Shown here one piece after another: positions 1 to 13,543 of a stretch of DNA of 31,567 bases. Position 1 is the stretch's first letter, and every line of letters begins with the position of its first letter. The notes beneath the pieces are model-generated. The model was not told the origin of the DNA. It made no database searches and worked only from the letters and a program-made list of their open reading frames with translations. The stretch covers positions 1 to 31,567 of the forward strand of contig JAPFFF010000202.1 in NCBI GenBank assembly GCA_039105265.1. Reading direction: 5' to 3'. The translations under genes and the position numbers were made by a program. The DNA is from Tritrichomonas musculus. Lineage: Eukaryota > Parabasalia > Tritrichomonadida > Tritrichomonadidae.

Positions 1-1410
1 ACTGCAGTTGAATCATCAGATTCAACGAGAACTGCAGTTGAATCATCAGATGCAACGAGAACTGCAGTTGAATCATCAGATGCAACAAGAACTTCAGTTG
101 AATCATCAGATTCAACGAGAACTGCAGTTGAATCATCAGATGAAACAAGAACTGCAGTTGAATCATCAGATGCAACGAGAACTGCAGTTGAATCATCAGA
201 TGCAACGAGAACTGCAGTTGAATCATCAGATGCAACGAGAACTGCAGTTGAATCATCAGATGCAACGACAACTGCAGTTGAATCATCAGATGCAACGAGA
301 ACTGCAGTTGAATCATCAGATTCAACGACAACTGCAGTTGAATCATCAGATGCAACGAGAACTGCAGTTGAATCATCAGATGCAACGAGAACTGCAGTTG
401 AATCATCAGATTCAACGAGAACTGCAGTTGAATCATCAGATTCAACGAGAACTGCAGTTGAATCATCAGATTCAACGAGAACTGCAGTTGAATCATCAGA
501 TGCAACGACAACTGCAGTTGAATCATCAGATGCAACGACAACTGCAGTTGAATCATCAGATGCAACGAGAACTGCAGTTGAATCATCAGATGCAACGAGA
601 ACTGCAGTTTAATAATAAGATTCAACGAGAACTGCAGTTGAATCATCAGATGAAACAAGAACTGCAGTTGAATCATCAGATGCAACAAGAACTGCAGTTG
701 AATCATCAGATGCAACGAGAACTGCAGTTGAATCATCAGATGCAACGAGAACTGCAGTTGAACCATCAGATGCAACAAGAACTGCCGTTTAATATTAAGA
801 TGCAACAAGAACTGCAGTTGAATCATCAGATGCAACGAGAACTGCAGTTGAATCATCAGATTCAACGAGAACTGCAGTTGAATCATCAGATGCAACGACA
901 ACTGCAGTTGAATCATCAGATGCAACGAGAACTGCAGTTGAATCATCAGATGCAACGAGAACTGCAGTTGAATCATCAGATGCAACGAGAACTGCAGTTG
1001 AATCATCAGATTCAACGAGAACTGCAGTTGAATCATCAGATTCAACGAGAACTGCAGTTTAATAATAAGATTCAACGAGAACTGCAGTTTAATAATAAGA
1101 TGAAACAAGAACTGCAGTTGAATCATCAGATGCAACGAGAACTGCAGTTGAATCATCAGATGCAACGAGAACTGCAGTTGAATCATCAGATTCAACGAGA
1201 ACTGCAGTTGAATCATCAGATGCAACGACAACTGCAGTTGAATCATCAGATTCAACGAGAACTGCAGTTGAATCATCAGATTCAACGAGAACTGCAGTTG
1301 AATCATCAAATGCAACGAGAACTGCCGTTTAATATTAAGATGCAACAAGAACTGCAGTTGAATCATCAGATGCAACGAGAACTGCAGTTGAATCATCAGA
1401 TTCAACGAGA
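1..1410. repeat. A-type higher-order domain, first copy
   Basis: This stretch has no G4A (ACTACAG) unit; the first is at 1411. It contains the A-type markers: an ACTTCAG unit at 91, ACTGCCG plus AATATTAAGA units at 781 and 1321, and the rare CATCAAATG unit at 1291. Bases 1-1378 match 9121-10498 without a visible difference, so this is a recent copy of the same block whose left end lies outside the window. Confidence 0.8.
7..26. other. Perfect dyad in T22-type units (type example)
   Basis: In units with T at position 22, bases 7-14 (GTTGAATC) and 19-26 (GATTCAAC) are perfect inverted repeats around an ATCA spacer. Units with G22 have one central mismatch in the stem. The first unit of the window is T22-type, and a large minority of units throughout share the dyad. 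A cruciform or an RNA hairpin is possible; no function is shown. Confidence 0.75.
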
Positions 1411-1950
1411 ACTACAGTTGAATCATCAGATGCAACGAGAACTGCAGTTGAATCATCAGATGCAACGAGAACTGCAGTTTAATAATAAGATTCAACAAGA
1501 ACTGCAGTTTAATCATAAGATTCAACGAGAACTGCAGTTTAATCATAAGATTCAACGAGAACTGCAGTTTAATAATAAGATTCAACAAGAACTGCAGTTG
1601 AATCATCAGATGCAACGAGAACTGCAGTTGAATCATCAGATTCAACGAGAACTGCAGTTGAATCATCAGATTCAACGACAACTGCAGTTGAATCATCAGA
1701 TGCAACGAGAACTGCAGTTGAATCATCAGATGCAACGAGAACTGCAGTTGAATCATCAGATGCAACGAGAACTACAGTTTAATAATAAGATTCAACGAGA
1801 ACTGCAGTTGAATCATCAGATGCAACGAGAACTACAGTTGAATCATCAGATTCAACGAGAACTGCAGTTGAATCATCAGATGCAACAAGAACTGCAGTTG
1901 AATCATCAGATTCAACGAGAACTGCAGTTGAATCATCAGATTCAACGAGA

Positions 1951-2160
1951 ACTGCAGTTGAACCATCAGATTCAACGAGAACTACAGTTGAATCATCAGA
2001 TTCAACGAGAACTGCAGTTGAATCATCAGATTCAACGAGAACTACAGTTGAATCATCAGATTCAACGAGAACTGCAGTTGAATCATCAGATGCAACGAGA
2101 ACTACAGTTGAATCATCAGATTCAACGAGAACTGCAGTTGAATCATCAGATGCAACGACA
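1951..2160. repeat. 210-bp seven-unit cassette (type example; 13 copies)
   Basis: The order is AACCAT unit, G4A unit, plain T22 unit, G4A unit, plain G22 unit, G4A unit, G29C unit. The same order begins at 1951, 2251, 3001, 4081, 12151, 13981, 15031, 21871, 22321, 23371, 25981, 30601 and 31051. A related run without the AACCAT change begins at 13531. Within it, G4A alternates with plain units, giving a local 60-bp dimer period. It is confined to B-type stretches. Confidence 0.88.
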
Positions 2161-5100
2161 ACTGCAGTTGAATCATCAGATGCAACGACAACTGCAGTTG
2201 AATCATCAGATTCAACGAGAACTGCAGTTGAATCATCAGATTCAACGAGAACTGCAGTTGAACCATCAGATTCAACGAGAACTACAGTTGAATCATCAGA
2301 TTCAACGAGAACTGCAGTTGAATCATCAGATTCAACGAGAACTACAGTTGAATCATCAGATTCAACGAGAACTGCAGTTGAATCATCAGATGCAACGAGA
2401 ACTACAGTTGAATCATCAGATTCAACGAGAACTGCAGTTGAATCATCAGATGCAACGACAACTGCAGTTGAATCATCAGATGCAACGAGAACTGCAGTTG
2501 AATCATCAGATTCAACGAGAACTGCAGTTGAATCATCAGATGCAACGAGAACTGCAGTTGAATCATCAGATGCAACGAGAACTGCAGTTTAATAATAAGA
2601 TGAAACAAGAACTGCAGTTGAATCATCAGATGCAACGAGAACTGCAGTTGAATCATCAGATGCAACGAGAACTGCAGTTGAATCATCAGATGCAACGACA
2701 ACTGCAGTTGAATCATCAGATTCAACGAGAACTGCAGTTGAATCATCAGATGCAACGACAACTGCAGTTGAATCATCAGATGCAACGACAACTGCAGTTG
2801 AATCATCAGATGCAACGAGAACTGCAGTTGAATCATCAGATGCAACGAGAACTGCAGTTTAATAATAAGATTCAACGAGAACTGCAGTTGAATCATCAGA
2901 TGAAACAAGAACTGCAGTTGAATCATCAGATGCAACAAGAACTGCAGTTGAATCATCAGATTCAACGAGAACTGCAGTTGAATCATCAGATTCAACGAGA
3001 ACTGCAGTTGAACCATCAGATTCAACGAGAACTACAGTTGAATCATCAGATTCAACGAGAACTGCAGTTGAATCATCAGATTCAACGAGAACTACAGTTG
3101 AATCATCAGATTCAACGAGAACTGCAGTTGAATCATCAGATGCAACGAGAACTACAGTTGAATCATCAGATTCAACGAGAACTGCAGTTGAATCATCAGA
3201 TGCAACGACAACTGCAGTTGAATCATCAGATGCAACGACAACTGCAGTTGAATCATCAGATTCAACGAGAACTGCAGTTGAATCATCAGATGCAACGAGA
3301 ACTGCAGTTGAATCATCAGATTCAACGAGAACTGCAGTTGAATCATCAGATGCAACAAGAACTGCAGTTGAATCATCAGATTCAACGAGAACTGCAGTTG
3401 AATCATCAGATTCAACGAGAACTGCAGTTGAATCATCAGATGCAACGAGAACTGCAGTTGAATCATCAGATGCAACGAGAACTGCAGTTGAATCATCAGA
3501 TGCAACGAGAACTGCAGTTTAATCATAAGATTCAACGAGAACTGCAGTTTAATCATAAGATTCAACGAGAACTGCAGTTTAATAATAAGATTCAACAAGA
3601 ACTGCAGTTGAATCATCAGATGCAACGAGAACTGCAGTTGAATCATCAGATTCAACGAGAACTGCAGTTGAATCATCAGATTCAACGAGAACTGCAGTTG
3701 AATCATCAGATGCAACGAGAACTGCAGTTGAATCATCAGATGCAACGAGAACTGCAGTTGAATCATCAGATGCAACGAGAACTGCAGTTGAATCATCAGA
3801 TTCAACGAGAACTGCAGTTGAATCATCAGATGCAACGAGAACTGCAGTTGAATCATCAGATTCAACGAGAACTGCAGTTGAATCATCAGATGCAACGAGA
3901 ACTACAGTTGAATCATCAGATTCAACGAGAACTGCAGTTGAATCATCAGATGCAACGAGAACTACAGTTGAATCATCAGATTCAACGAGAACTGCAGTTG
4001 AATCATCAGATGCAACGACAACTGCAGTTGAATCATCAGATTCAACGAGAACTGCAGTTGAATCATCAGATTCAACGAGAACTGCAGTTGAACCATCAGA
4101 TTCAACGAGAACTACAGTTGAATCATCAGATTCAACGAGAACTGCAGTTGAATCATCAGATTCAACGAGAACTACAGTTGAATCATCAGATTCAACGAGA
4201 ACTGCAGTTGAATCATCAGATGCAACGAGAACTACAGTTGAATCATCAGATTCAACGAGAACTGCAGTTGAATCATCAGATGCAACGACAACTGCAGTTG
4301 AATCATCAGATGCAACGACAACTGCAGTTGAATCATCAGATTCAACGAGAACTGCAGTTGAATCATCAGATGCAACGAGAACTGCAGTTGAATCATCAGA
4401 TGCAACGAGAACTGCAGTTTAATAATAAGATGAAACAAGAACTGCAGTTGAATCATCAGATGCAACGAGAACTGCAGTTGAATCATCAGATGCAACGAGA
4501 ACTGCAGTTGAATCATCAGATGCAACGACAACTGCAGTTGAATCATCAGATGCAACGAGAACTGCAGTTGAATCATCAGATGCAACGAGAACTGCAGTTT
4601 AATAATAAGATGAAACAAGAACTGCAGTTGAATCATCAGATGCAACGACAACTGCAGTTGAATCATCAGATGCAACGAGAACTGCAGTTGAATCATCAGA
4701 TGCAACGAGAACTGCAGTTGAATCATCAGATTCAACGAGAACTGCAGTTGAATCATCAGATTCAACGAGAACTGCAGTTGAATCATCAGATGCAACGAGA
4801 ACTGCAGTTGAATCATCAGATGCAACGAGAACTACAGTTGAATCATCAGATTCAACGAGAACTGCAGTTGAACCATCAGATTCAACGAGAACTGCAGTTG
4901 AACCATCAGATTCAACGAGAACTGCAGTTGAATCATCAGATTCAACGAGAACTGCAGTTGAACCATCAGATTCAACGAGAACTGCAGTTGAATCATCAGA
5001 TTCAACGAGAACTACAGTTGAATCATCAGATTCAACGAGAACTGCAGTTGAACCATCAGATGCAACGAGAACTGCAGTTGAATCATCAGATGCAACGAGA

Positions 5101-5947
5101 ACTGCAGTTTAATAATAAGATGCAACAAGAACTGCAGTTGAATCATCAGATGCAACGAGAACTGCAGTTGAATCATCAGATGCAACGAGAACTGCAGTTG
5201 AATCATCAGATGCAGCGAGAACTGCAGTTGAATCATCAGATTCAACGAGAACTGCAGTTGAATCATCAGATTCAACGAGAACTGCAGTTGAATCATCAGA
5301 TGCAACGAGAACTGCAGTTGAATCATCAGATGCAACGAGAACTACAGTTGAATCATCAGATTCAACGAGAACTGCAGTTGAATCATCAGATTCAACGAGA
5401 ACTGCAGTTGAATCATCAGATTCAACGAGAACTGCAGTTGAATCATCAGATGCAACGAGAACTGCAGTTGAATCATCAGATTCAACGACAACTGCAGTTG
5501 AACCATCAGATTCAACGAGAACTGCAGTTGAATCATCAGATGCAACGAGAACTGCAGTTGAATCATCAGATGCAACGAGAACTGCAGTTGAATCATCAGA
5601 TTCAACGAGAACTGCAGTTGAATCATCAGATGCAACGAGAACTGCAGTTGAATCATCAGATTCAACGAGAACTGCAGTTGAACCATCAGATTCAACGAGA
5701 ACTGCAGTTGAATCATCAGATGCAACGAGAACTGCAGTTGAATCATCAGATGCAACGAGAACTGCAGTTTAATAATAAGATGCAACGAGAACTGCAGTTG
5801 AATCATCAGATGCAACGAGAACTGCAGTTGAATCATCAGATGCAACGAGAACTGCAGTTGAATCATCAGATGCAGCGAGAACTGCAGTTTAATAATAAGA
5901 TGAAACAAGAACTGCAGTTGAATCATCAGATGCAACGAGAACTGTAG
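5101..5947 (+). repeat. CTGTAG-ending cassette, copy 1
   Basis: This is a 28-unit run that starts with TTTAATAATAAGA-TGCAACAAGA, contains a TTCAACGACA unit followed by AACCAT, and ends with two TTTAATAATAAGA units before a unit whose PstI site is changed to CTGTAG. The C-to-T change makes a TAG in the plus frame starting at position 2. The internal unit at 5341 carries G4A. Confidence 0.85.
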
Positions 5948-6120
5948 TTGAATCATCAGATGCAACGAGAACTGCAGTTGAATCATCAGATGCAACGAGA
6001 ACTGCAGTTGAATCATCAGATGCAGCAAGAACTGCAGTTTAATAATAAGATGAAACAAGAACTGCAGTTGAATCATCAGATGCAACGAGAACTGCAGTTG
6101 AATCATCAGATGCAACGAGA

Positions 6121-6150
6121 ACTGCAGTTGAATCTTTAGATGCAGCTAGA
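6121..6150. repeat. Most divergent single unit
   Basis: This unit reads AATCTTTAGA at unit positions 11-20 and TGCAGCTAGA at 21-30, with four changes from consensus (A15T, C17T, A25G, G27T). A15T without C14A, together with C17T and G27T, is seen nowhere else in the window. It contains the only TAG in the plus frame starting at position 2 that does not come from a CTGTAG unit (6137-6139). Confidence 0.9.
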
Positions 6151-7080
6151 ACTGCAGTTTAATAATAAGATGAAACAAGAACTGCAGTTGAATCATCAGA
6201 TTCAACGAGAACTGCAGTTGAATCATCAGATGCAACGAGAACTGCAGTTGAATCATCAGATGCAACGAGAACTGCAGTTGAATCATCAGATGCAACGAGA
6301 ACTACAGTTGAATCATCAGATTCAACGAGAACTGCAGTTGAATCATCAGATTCAACGAGAACTGCAGTTGAATCATCAGATTCAACGAGAACTGCAGTTG
6401 AATCATCAGATTCAACGAGAACTGCAGTTGAATCATCAGATTCAACGACAACTGCAGTTGAATCATCAGATTCAACGAGAACTGCAGTTGAATCATCAGA
6501 TTCAAAGAGAACTGCAGTTGAATCATCAGATGCAACGAGAACTGCAGTTGAATCATCAGATTCAACGAGAACTGCAGTTTAATAATAAGATTCAACGAGA
6601 ACTGCAGTTTAATAATAAGATGAAACAAGAACTGCAGTTGAATAATCAGATGCAACGAGAACTGCAGTTGAATCATCAGATTCAACGACAACTGCAGTTG
6701 AATCATCAGATTCAACGAGAACTGCAGTTGAATCATCAGATGCAACGAGAACTGCAGTTGAATCATCAGATTCAACGAGAACTGCAGTTTAATAATAAGA
6801 TTCAACGAGAACTGCAGTTTAATAATAAGATGAAACAAGAACTGCAGTTGAATAATCAGATGCAACGAGAACTGCAGTTGAATCATCAGATGCAACGAGA
6901 ACTGCAGTTGAATCATCAGATGCAACGAGAACTGCAGTTGAATCATCAGATTCAACGAGAACTGCAGTTGAATCATCAGATGCAACGAGAACTGCAGTTG
7001 AATCATCAGATTCAACGAGAACTTCAGTTGAATCATCAGATTCAACGAGAACTGCAGTTGAATCATCAGATGCAACGAGA

Positions 7081-8400
7081 ACTGCAGTTGAATCATCAGA
7101 TGAAACAAGAACTGCAGTTGAATCATCAGATGCAACGAGAACTGCAGTTGAATCATCAGATGCAACGAGAACTGCAGTTGAATCATCAGATGCAACGAGA
7201 ACTGCAGTTGAATCATCAGATGCAACGACAACTGCAGTTGAATCATCAGATGCAACGAGAACTGCAGTTGAATCATCAGATTCAACGACAACTGCAGTTG
7301 AATCATCAGATGCAACGAGAACTGCAGTTGAATCATCAGATGCAACGAGAACTGCAGTTGAATCATCAGATTCAACGAGAACTGCAGTTGAATCATCAGA
7401 TTCAACGAGAACTGCAGTTGAATCATCAGATTCAACGAGAACTGCAGTTGAATCATCAGATGCAACGACAACTGCAGTTGAATCATCAGATGCAACGACA
7501 ACTGCAGTTGAATCATCAGATGCAACGAGAACTGCAGTTGAATCATCAGATGCAACGAGAACTGCAGTTTAATAATAAGATTCAACGAGAACTGCAGTTG
7601 AATCATCAGATGAAACAAGAACTGCAGTTGAATCATCAGATGCAACAAGAACTGCAGTTGAATCATCAGATGCAACGAGAACTGCAGTTGAATCATCAGA
7701 TGCAACGAGAACTGCAGTTGAACCATCAGATGCAACAAGAACTGCCGTTTAATATTAAGATGCAACAAGAACTGCAGTTGAATCATCAGATGCAACGAGA
7801 ACTGCAGTTGAATCATCAGATTCAACAAGAACTGCAGTTGAATCATCAGATGCAACGACAACTGCAGTTGAATCATCAGATGCAACGAGAACTGCAGTTG
7901 AATCATCAGATGCAACGAGAACTGCAGTTGAATCATCAGATGCAACGAGAACTGCAGTTGAATCATCAGATTCAACGAGAACTGCAGTTGAATCATCAGA
8001 TTCAACGAGAACTGCAGTTTAATAATAAGATTCAACGAGAACTGCAGTTTAATAATAAGATGAAACAAGAACTGCAGTTGAATCATCAGATGCAACGAGA
8101 ACTGCAGTTGAATCATCAGATGCAACGAGAACTGCAGTTGAATCATCAGATTCAACGAGAACTGCAGTTGAATCATCAGATGCAACGACAACTGCAGTTG
8201 AATCATCAGATTCAACGAGAACTGCAGTTGAATCATCAGATTCAACGAGAACTGCAGTTGAATCATCAAATGCAACGAGAACTGCCGTTTAATATTAAGA
8301 TGCAACAAGAACTGCAGTTGAATCATCAGATGCAACGACAACTGCAGTTGAATCATCAGATTCAACGAGAACTGCAGTTGAATCATCAGATTCAACGAGA
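7081..8400. repeat. 2,160-bp-spaced higher-order copy (pairs with 9241-10560)
   Basis: Unit by unit, this stretch matches 9241-10560 with one visible difference (TTCAACAAGA at unit 7801 against TTCAACGAGA at 9961). Just upstream, the ACTTCAG units at 7021 and 9211 are 2,190 bp apart, so the first copy has one extra 30-bp unit near 7051. Confidence 0.85.
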
Positions 8401-9120
8401 ACTGCAGTTGAATCATCAGATTCAACGAGAACTGCAGTTGAATCATCAGATGCAACGAGAACTGCAGTTGAATCATCAGATGCAACGAGAACTACAGTTG
8501 AATCATCAGATTCAACGAGAACTGCAGTTGAATCATCAGATTCAACGAGAACTGCAGTTGAATCATCAGATTCAACGAGAACTGCAGTTGAATCATCAGA
8601 TTCAACGAGAACTGCAGTTGAATCATCAGATTCAACGAGAACTACAGTTGAATCATCAGATTCAACGAGAACTGCAGTTGAATCATCAGATTCAAAGAGA
8701 ACTGCAGTTGAATCATCAGATGCAACGAGAACTGCAGTTGAATCATCAGATTCAACGAGAACTGCAGTTTAATAATAAGATTCAACGAGAACTGCAGTTT
8801 AATAATAAGATGAAACAAGAACTGCAGTTGAATAATCAGATGCAACGAGAACTGCAGTTGAATCATCAGATTCAACGACAACTGCAGTTGAATCATCAGA
8901 TTCAACGAGAACTGCAGTTGAATCATCAGATGCAACGAGAACTGCAGTTGAATCATCAGATTCAACGAGAACTGCAGTTTAATAATAAGATTCAACGAGA
9001 ACTGCAGTTTAATAATAAGATGAAACAAGAACTGCAGTTGAATAATCAGATGCAACGAGAACTGCAGTTGAATCATCAGATGCAACGAGAACTGCAGTTG
9101 AATCATCAGATGCAACGAGA

Positions 9121-10498
9121 ACTGCAGTTGAATCATCAGATTCAACGAGAACTGCAGTTGAATCATCAGATGCAACGAGAACTGCAGTTGAATCATCAGA
9201 TGCAACAAGAACTTCAGTTGAATCATCAGATTCAACGAGAACTGCAGTTGAATCATCAGATGAAACAAGAACTGCAGTTGAATCATCAGATGCAACGAGA
9301 ACTGCAGTTGAATCATCAGATGCAACGAGAACTGCAGTTGAATCATCAGATGCAACGAGAACTGCAGTTGAATCATCAGATGCAACGACAACTGCAGTTG
9401 AATCATCAGATGCAACGAGAACTGCAGTTGAATCATCAGATTCAACGACAACTGCAGTTGAATCATCAGATGCAACGAGAACTGCAGTTGAATCATCAGA
9501 TGCAACGAGAACTGCAGTTGAATCATCAGATTCAACGAGAACTGCAGTTGAATCATCAGATTCAACGAGAACTGCAGTTGAATCATCAGATTCAACGAGA
9601 ACTGCAGTTGAATCATCAGATGCAACGACAACTGCAGTTGAATCATCAGATGCAACGACAACTGCAGTTGAATCATCAGATGCAACGAGAACTGCAGTTG
9701 AATCATCAGATGCAACGAGAACTGCAGTTTAATAATAAGATTCAACGAGAACTGCAGTTGAATCATCAGATGAAACAAGAACTGCAGTTGAATCATCAGA
9801 TGCAACAAGAACTGCAGTTGAATCATCAGATGCAACGAGAACTGCAGTTGAATCATCAGATGCAACGAGAACTGCAGTTGAACCATCAGATGCAACAAGA
9901 ACTGCCGTTTAATATTAAGATGCAACAAGAACTGCAGTTGAATCATCAGATGCAACGAGAACTGCAGTTGAATCATCAGATTCAACGAGAACTGCAGTTG
10001 AATCATCAGATGCAACGACAACTGCAGTTGAATCATCAGATGCAACGAGAACTGCAGTTGAATCATCAGATGCAACGAGAACTGCAGTTGAATCATCAGA
10101 TGCAACGAGAACTGCAGTTGAATCATCAGATTCAACGAGAACTGCAGTTGAATCATCAGATTCAACGAGAACTGCAGTTTAATAATAAGATTCAACGAGA
10201 ACTGCAGTTTAATAATAAGATGAAACAAGAACTGCAGTTGAATCATCAGATGCAACGAGAACTGCAGTTGAATCATCAGATGCAACGAGAACTGCAGTTG
10301 AATCATCAGATTCAACGAGAACTGCAGTTGAATCATCAGATGCAACGACAACTGCAGTTGAATCATCAGATTCAACGAGAACTGCAGTTGAATCATCAGA
10401 TTCAACGAGAACTGCAGTTGAATCATCAAATGCAACGAGAACTGCCGTTTAATATTAAGATGCAACAAGAACTGCAGTTGAATCATCAGATGCAACGA
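9121..10498. repeat. Second copy of the block at 1-1378
   Basis: All 46 units were compared with 1-1378. They match in order and variant type, including the rare ACTTCAG, ACTGCCG and CATCAAATG units. The first visible difference is unit position 29 of the unit at 10471 (C) against the unit at 1351 (G). Confidence 0.88.
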
Positions 10499-10710
10499 CA
10501 ACTGCAGTTGAATCATCAGATTCAACGAGAACTGCAGTTGAATCATCAGATTCAACGAGAACTGCAGTTGAATCATCAAATGCAACGAGAACTGCCGTTT
10601 AATATTAAGATGCAACAAGAACTGCAGTTGAATCATCAGATGCAACGACAACTGCAGTTGAATCATCAGATTCAACGAGAACTGCAGTTGAATCATCAGA
10701 TTCAACGAGA
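10411..10710. repeat. 150-bp tandem duplication (5 units x 2)
   Basis: The five-unit run CATCAAATG, ACTGCCG/AATATTAAGA, TGCAACGACA, TTCAACGAGA, TTCAACGAGA occurs at 10411-10560 and again at 10561-10710. This is a clean in-register duplication nested within the larger A-type block. Confidence 0.88.
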
Positions 10711-11100
10711 ACTGCAGTTGAATCATCAGATGCAACGAGAACTGCAGTTGAATCATCAGATGCAACGAGAACTGCAGTTGAATCATCAGATGCAACGAGA
10801 ACTGCAGTTGAATCATCAGATTCAACGAGAACTGCAGTTGAATCATCAGATGCAACGAGAACTGCAGTTGAATCATCAGATTCAACGAGAACTGCAGTTT
10901 AATAATAAGATTCAACGAGAACTGCAGTTTAATAATAAGATTAAACAAGAACTGCAGTTGAATCATCAGATGCAACGACAACTGCAGTTGAATCATCAGA
11001 TTCAACGAGAACTGCAGTTGAATCATCAGATGCAACGACAACTGCAGTTGAATCATCAGATTCAACGAGAACTGCAGTTGAATCATCAGATTCAACGAGA

Positions 11101-11400
11101 ACTGCAGTTGAATCATCAAATGCAACGAGAACTGCCGTTTAATATTAAGATGCAACAAGAACTGCAGTTGAATCATCAGATGCAACGACAACTGCAGTTG
11201 AATCATCAGATTCAACGAGAACTGCAGTTGAATCATCAGATTCAACGAGAACTGCAGTTGAATCATCAAATGCAACGAGAACTGCCGTTTAATATTAAGA
11301 TGCAACAAGAACTGCAGTTGAATCATCAGATGCAACGACAACTGCAGTTGAATCATCAGATTCAACGAGAACTGCAGTTGAATCATCAGATTCAACGAGA
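11101..11400. repeat. 150-bp tandem duplication, second instance
   Basis: The same five-unit run as at 10411 is again duplicated, at 11101-11250 and 11251-11400. The stretch 10411-10860 corresponds to 11101-11550 at a 690-bp offset, so the already duplicated pair appears to have been copied as a whole. Confidence 0.87.
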
Positions 11401-13543
11401 ACTGCAGTTGAATCATCAGATGCAACGAGAACTGCAGTTGAATCATCAGATGCAACGAGAACTGCAGTTGAATCATCAGATGCAACGAGAACTGCAGTTG
11501 AATCATCAGATTCAACGAGAACTGCAGTTGAATCATCAGATGCAACGAGAACTGCAGTTGAATCATCAGATGCAACGAGAACTGCAGTTGAATCATCAGA
11601 TGCAACGAGAACTGCAGTTGAATCATCAGATGCAACGAGAACTGCAGTTGAATCATCAGATGCAACGACAACTGCAGTTGAATCATCAGATGCAACGAGA
11701 ACTGCAGTTGAATCATCAGATTCAACGAGAACTGCAGTTGAATCATCAGATGCAACGAGAACTGCAGTTGAATCATCAGATGCAACGAGAACTGCAGTTG
11801 AATCATCAGATTCAACGAGAACTGCAGTTGAATCATCAGATTCAACGAGAACTGCAGTTGAATCATCAGATTCAACGAGAACTGCAGTTGAATCATCAGA
11901 TGCAACGACAACTGCAGTTGAATCATCAGATGCAACGACAACTGCAGTTGAATCATCAGATGCAACGAGAACTGCAGTTGAATCATCAGATGCAACGAGA
12001 ACTGCAGTTTAATAATAAGATTCAACGAGAACTGCAGTTGAATCATCAGATGAAACAAGAACTGCAGTTGAATCATCAGATGCAACAAGAACTGCAGTTG
12101 AATCATCAGATTCAACGAGAACTGCAGTTGAATCATCAGATTCAACGAGAACTGCAGTTGAACCATCAGATTCAACGAGAACTACAGTTGAATCATCAGA
12201 TTCAACGAGAACTGCAGTTGAATCATCAGATTCAACGAGAACTACAGTTGAATCATCAGATTCAACGAGAACTGCAGTTGAATCATCAGATGCAACGAGA
12301 ACTACAGTTGAATCATCAGATTCAACGAGAACTGCAGTTGAATCATCAGATGCAACGACAACTGCAGTTGAATCATCAGATGCAACGACAACTGCAGTTG
12401 AATCATCAGATTCAACGAGAACTGCAGTTGAATCATCAGATGCAACGAGAACTGCAGTTGAATCATCAGATTCAACGAGAACTGCAGTTGAATCATCAGA
12501 TGCAACAAGAACTGCAGTTGAATCATCAGATTCAACGAGAACTGCAGTTGAATCATCAGATGCAACGAGAACTGCAGTTGAATCATCAGATGCAACGAGA
12601 ACTGCAGTTGAATCATCAGATGCAACGAGAACTGCAGTTGAATCATCAGATGCAACGAGAACTGCAGTTTAATAATAAGATTCAACAAGAACTGCAGTTT
12701 AATCATAAGATTCAACGAGAACTGCAGTTTAATCATAAGATTCAACGAGAACTGCAGTTTAATAATAAGATTCAACAAGAACTGCAGTTGAATCATCAGA
12801 TGCAACGAGAACTGCAGTTGAATCATCAGATTCAACGAGAACTGCAGTTGAATCATCAGATTCAACGAGAACTGCAGTTGAATCATCAGATGCAACGAGA
12901 ACTGCAGTTGAATCATCAGATGCAACGAGAACTGCAGTTGAATCATCAGATGCAACGAGAACTGCAGTTGAATCATCAGATTCAACGAGAACTGCAGTTG
13001 AATCATCAGATGCAACGAGAACTGCAGTTGAACCATCAGATTCAACGAGAACTGCAGTTGAATCATCAGATGCAACGAGAACTACAGTTGAATCATCAGA
13101 TTCAACGAGAACTGCAGTTGAATCATCAGATTCAACGACAACTGCAGTTGAATCATCAGATTCAACGAGAACTGCAGTTGAATCATCAGATGCAACGACA
13201 ACTGCAGTTGAATCATCAGATTCAACGAGAACTGCAGTTGAATCATCAGATGCAACGAGAACTGCAGTTGAATCATCAGATGCAACGAGAACTGCAGTTG
13301 AATCATCAGATGCAACGAGAACTGCAGTTGAATCATCAGATGCAACGAGAACTGCAGTTGAATCATCAGATGCAACGAGAACTGCAGTTGAATCATCAGA
13401 TGCAACGAGAACTGCAGTTGAATCATCAGATGCAACGAGAACTGCAGTTGAATCATCAGATGCAACGAGAACTACAGTTGAATCATCAGATTCAACGAGA
13501 ACTGCAGTTGAATCATCAGATGCAACGAGAACTGCAGTTGAAT

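Larger units (their letters stand above)
8..5947 (+). other. Open reading frame through repeats, coding status doubtful
   Basis: This frame gives 1,979 codons of a ten-residue repeat, LNHQ(M/I)QRELQ, with FNNK, K-for-Q, Q-for-E and P-for-Q variants. It is rich in Gln and Leu, with no signal peptide, membrane segment or known domain. The left end is the window edge, so the TTG start is only the first in view. It ends at a CTGTAG unit. The consensus unit is stop-free in four of six frames, so this openness is expected from the repeat itself. No promoter, splice or flanking signal is visible. Confidence 0.15.
1411..6330. repeat. B-type higher-order domain, first copy
   Basis: G4A units begin at 1411 and recur to 6301. 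Other B-type markers present are paired TTTAATCATAAGA units (1501/1531 and 3511/3541), AACCAT units followed by TTCAACGAGA, four copies of the 210-bp cassette, and the first CTGTAG-ending cassette at 5101-5947. The right end holds the most divergent unit in the window (6121-6150). Confidence 0.75.
6331..12180. repeat. A-type higher-order domain, second block
   Basis: This is a 5.85-kb stretch almost free of G4A units (exceptions at 8491 and 8641). It carries ACTGCCG/AATATTAAGA units at 7741, 8281, 9901, 10441, 10591, 11131 and 11281, AATAATCAGA units at 6631, 6841, 8821 and 9031, ACTTCAG at 7021 and 9211, and TTCAAAGAGA at 6481 and 8671. Corresponding markers are spaced 2,160 or 2,190 bp apart, showing two successive copies of an approximately 72-73-unit higher-order repeat. 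Confidence 0.8.
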
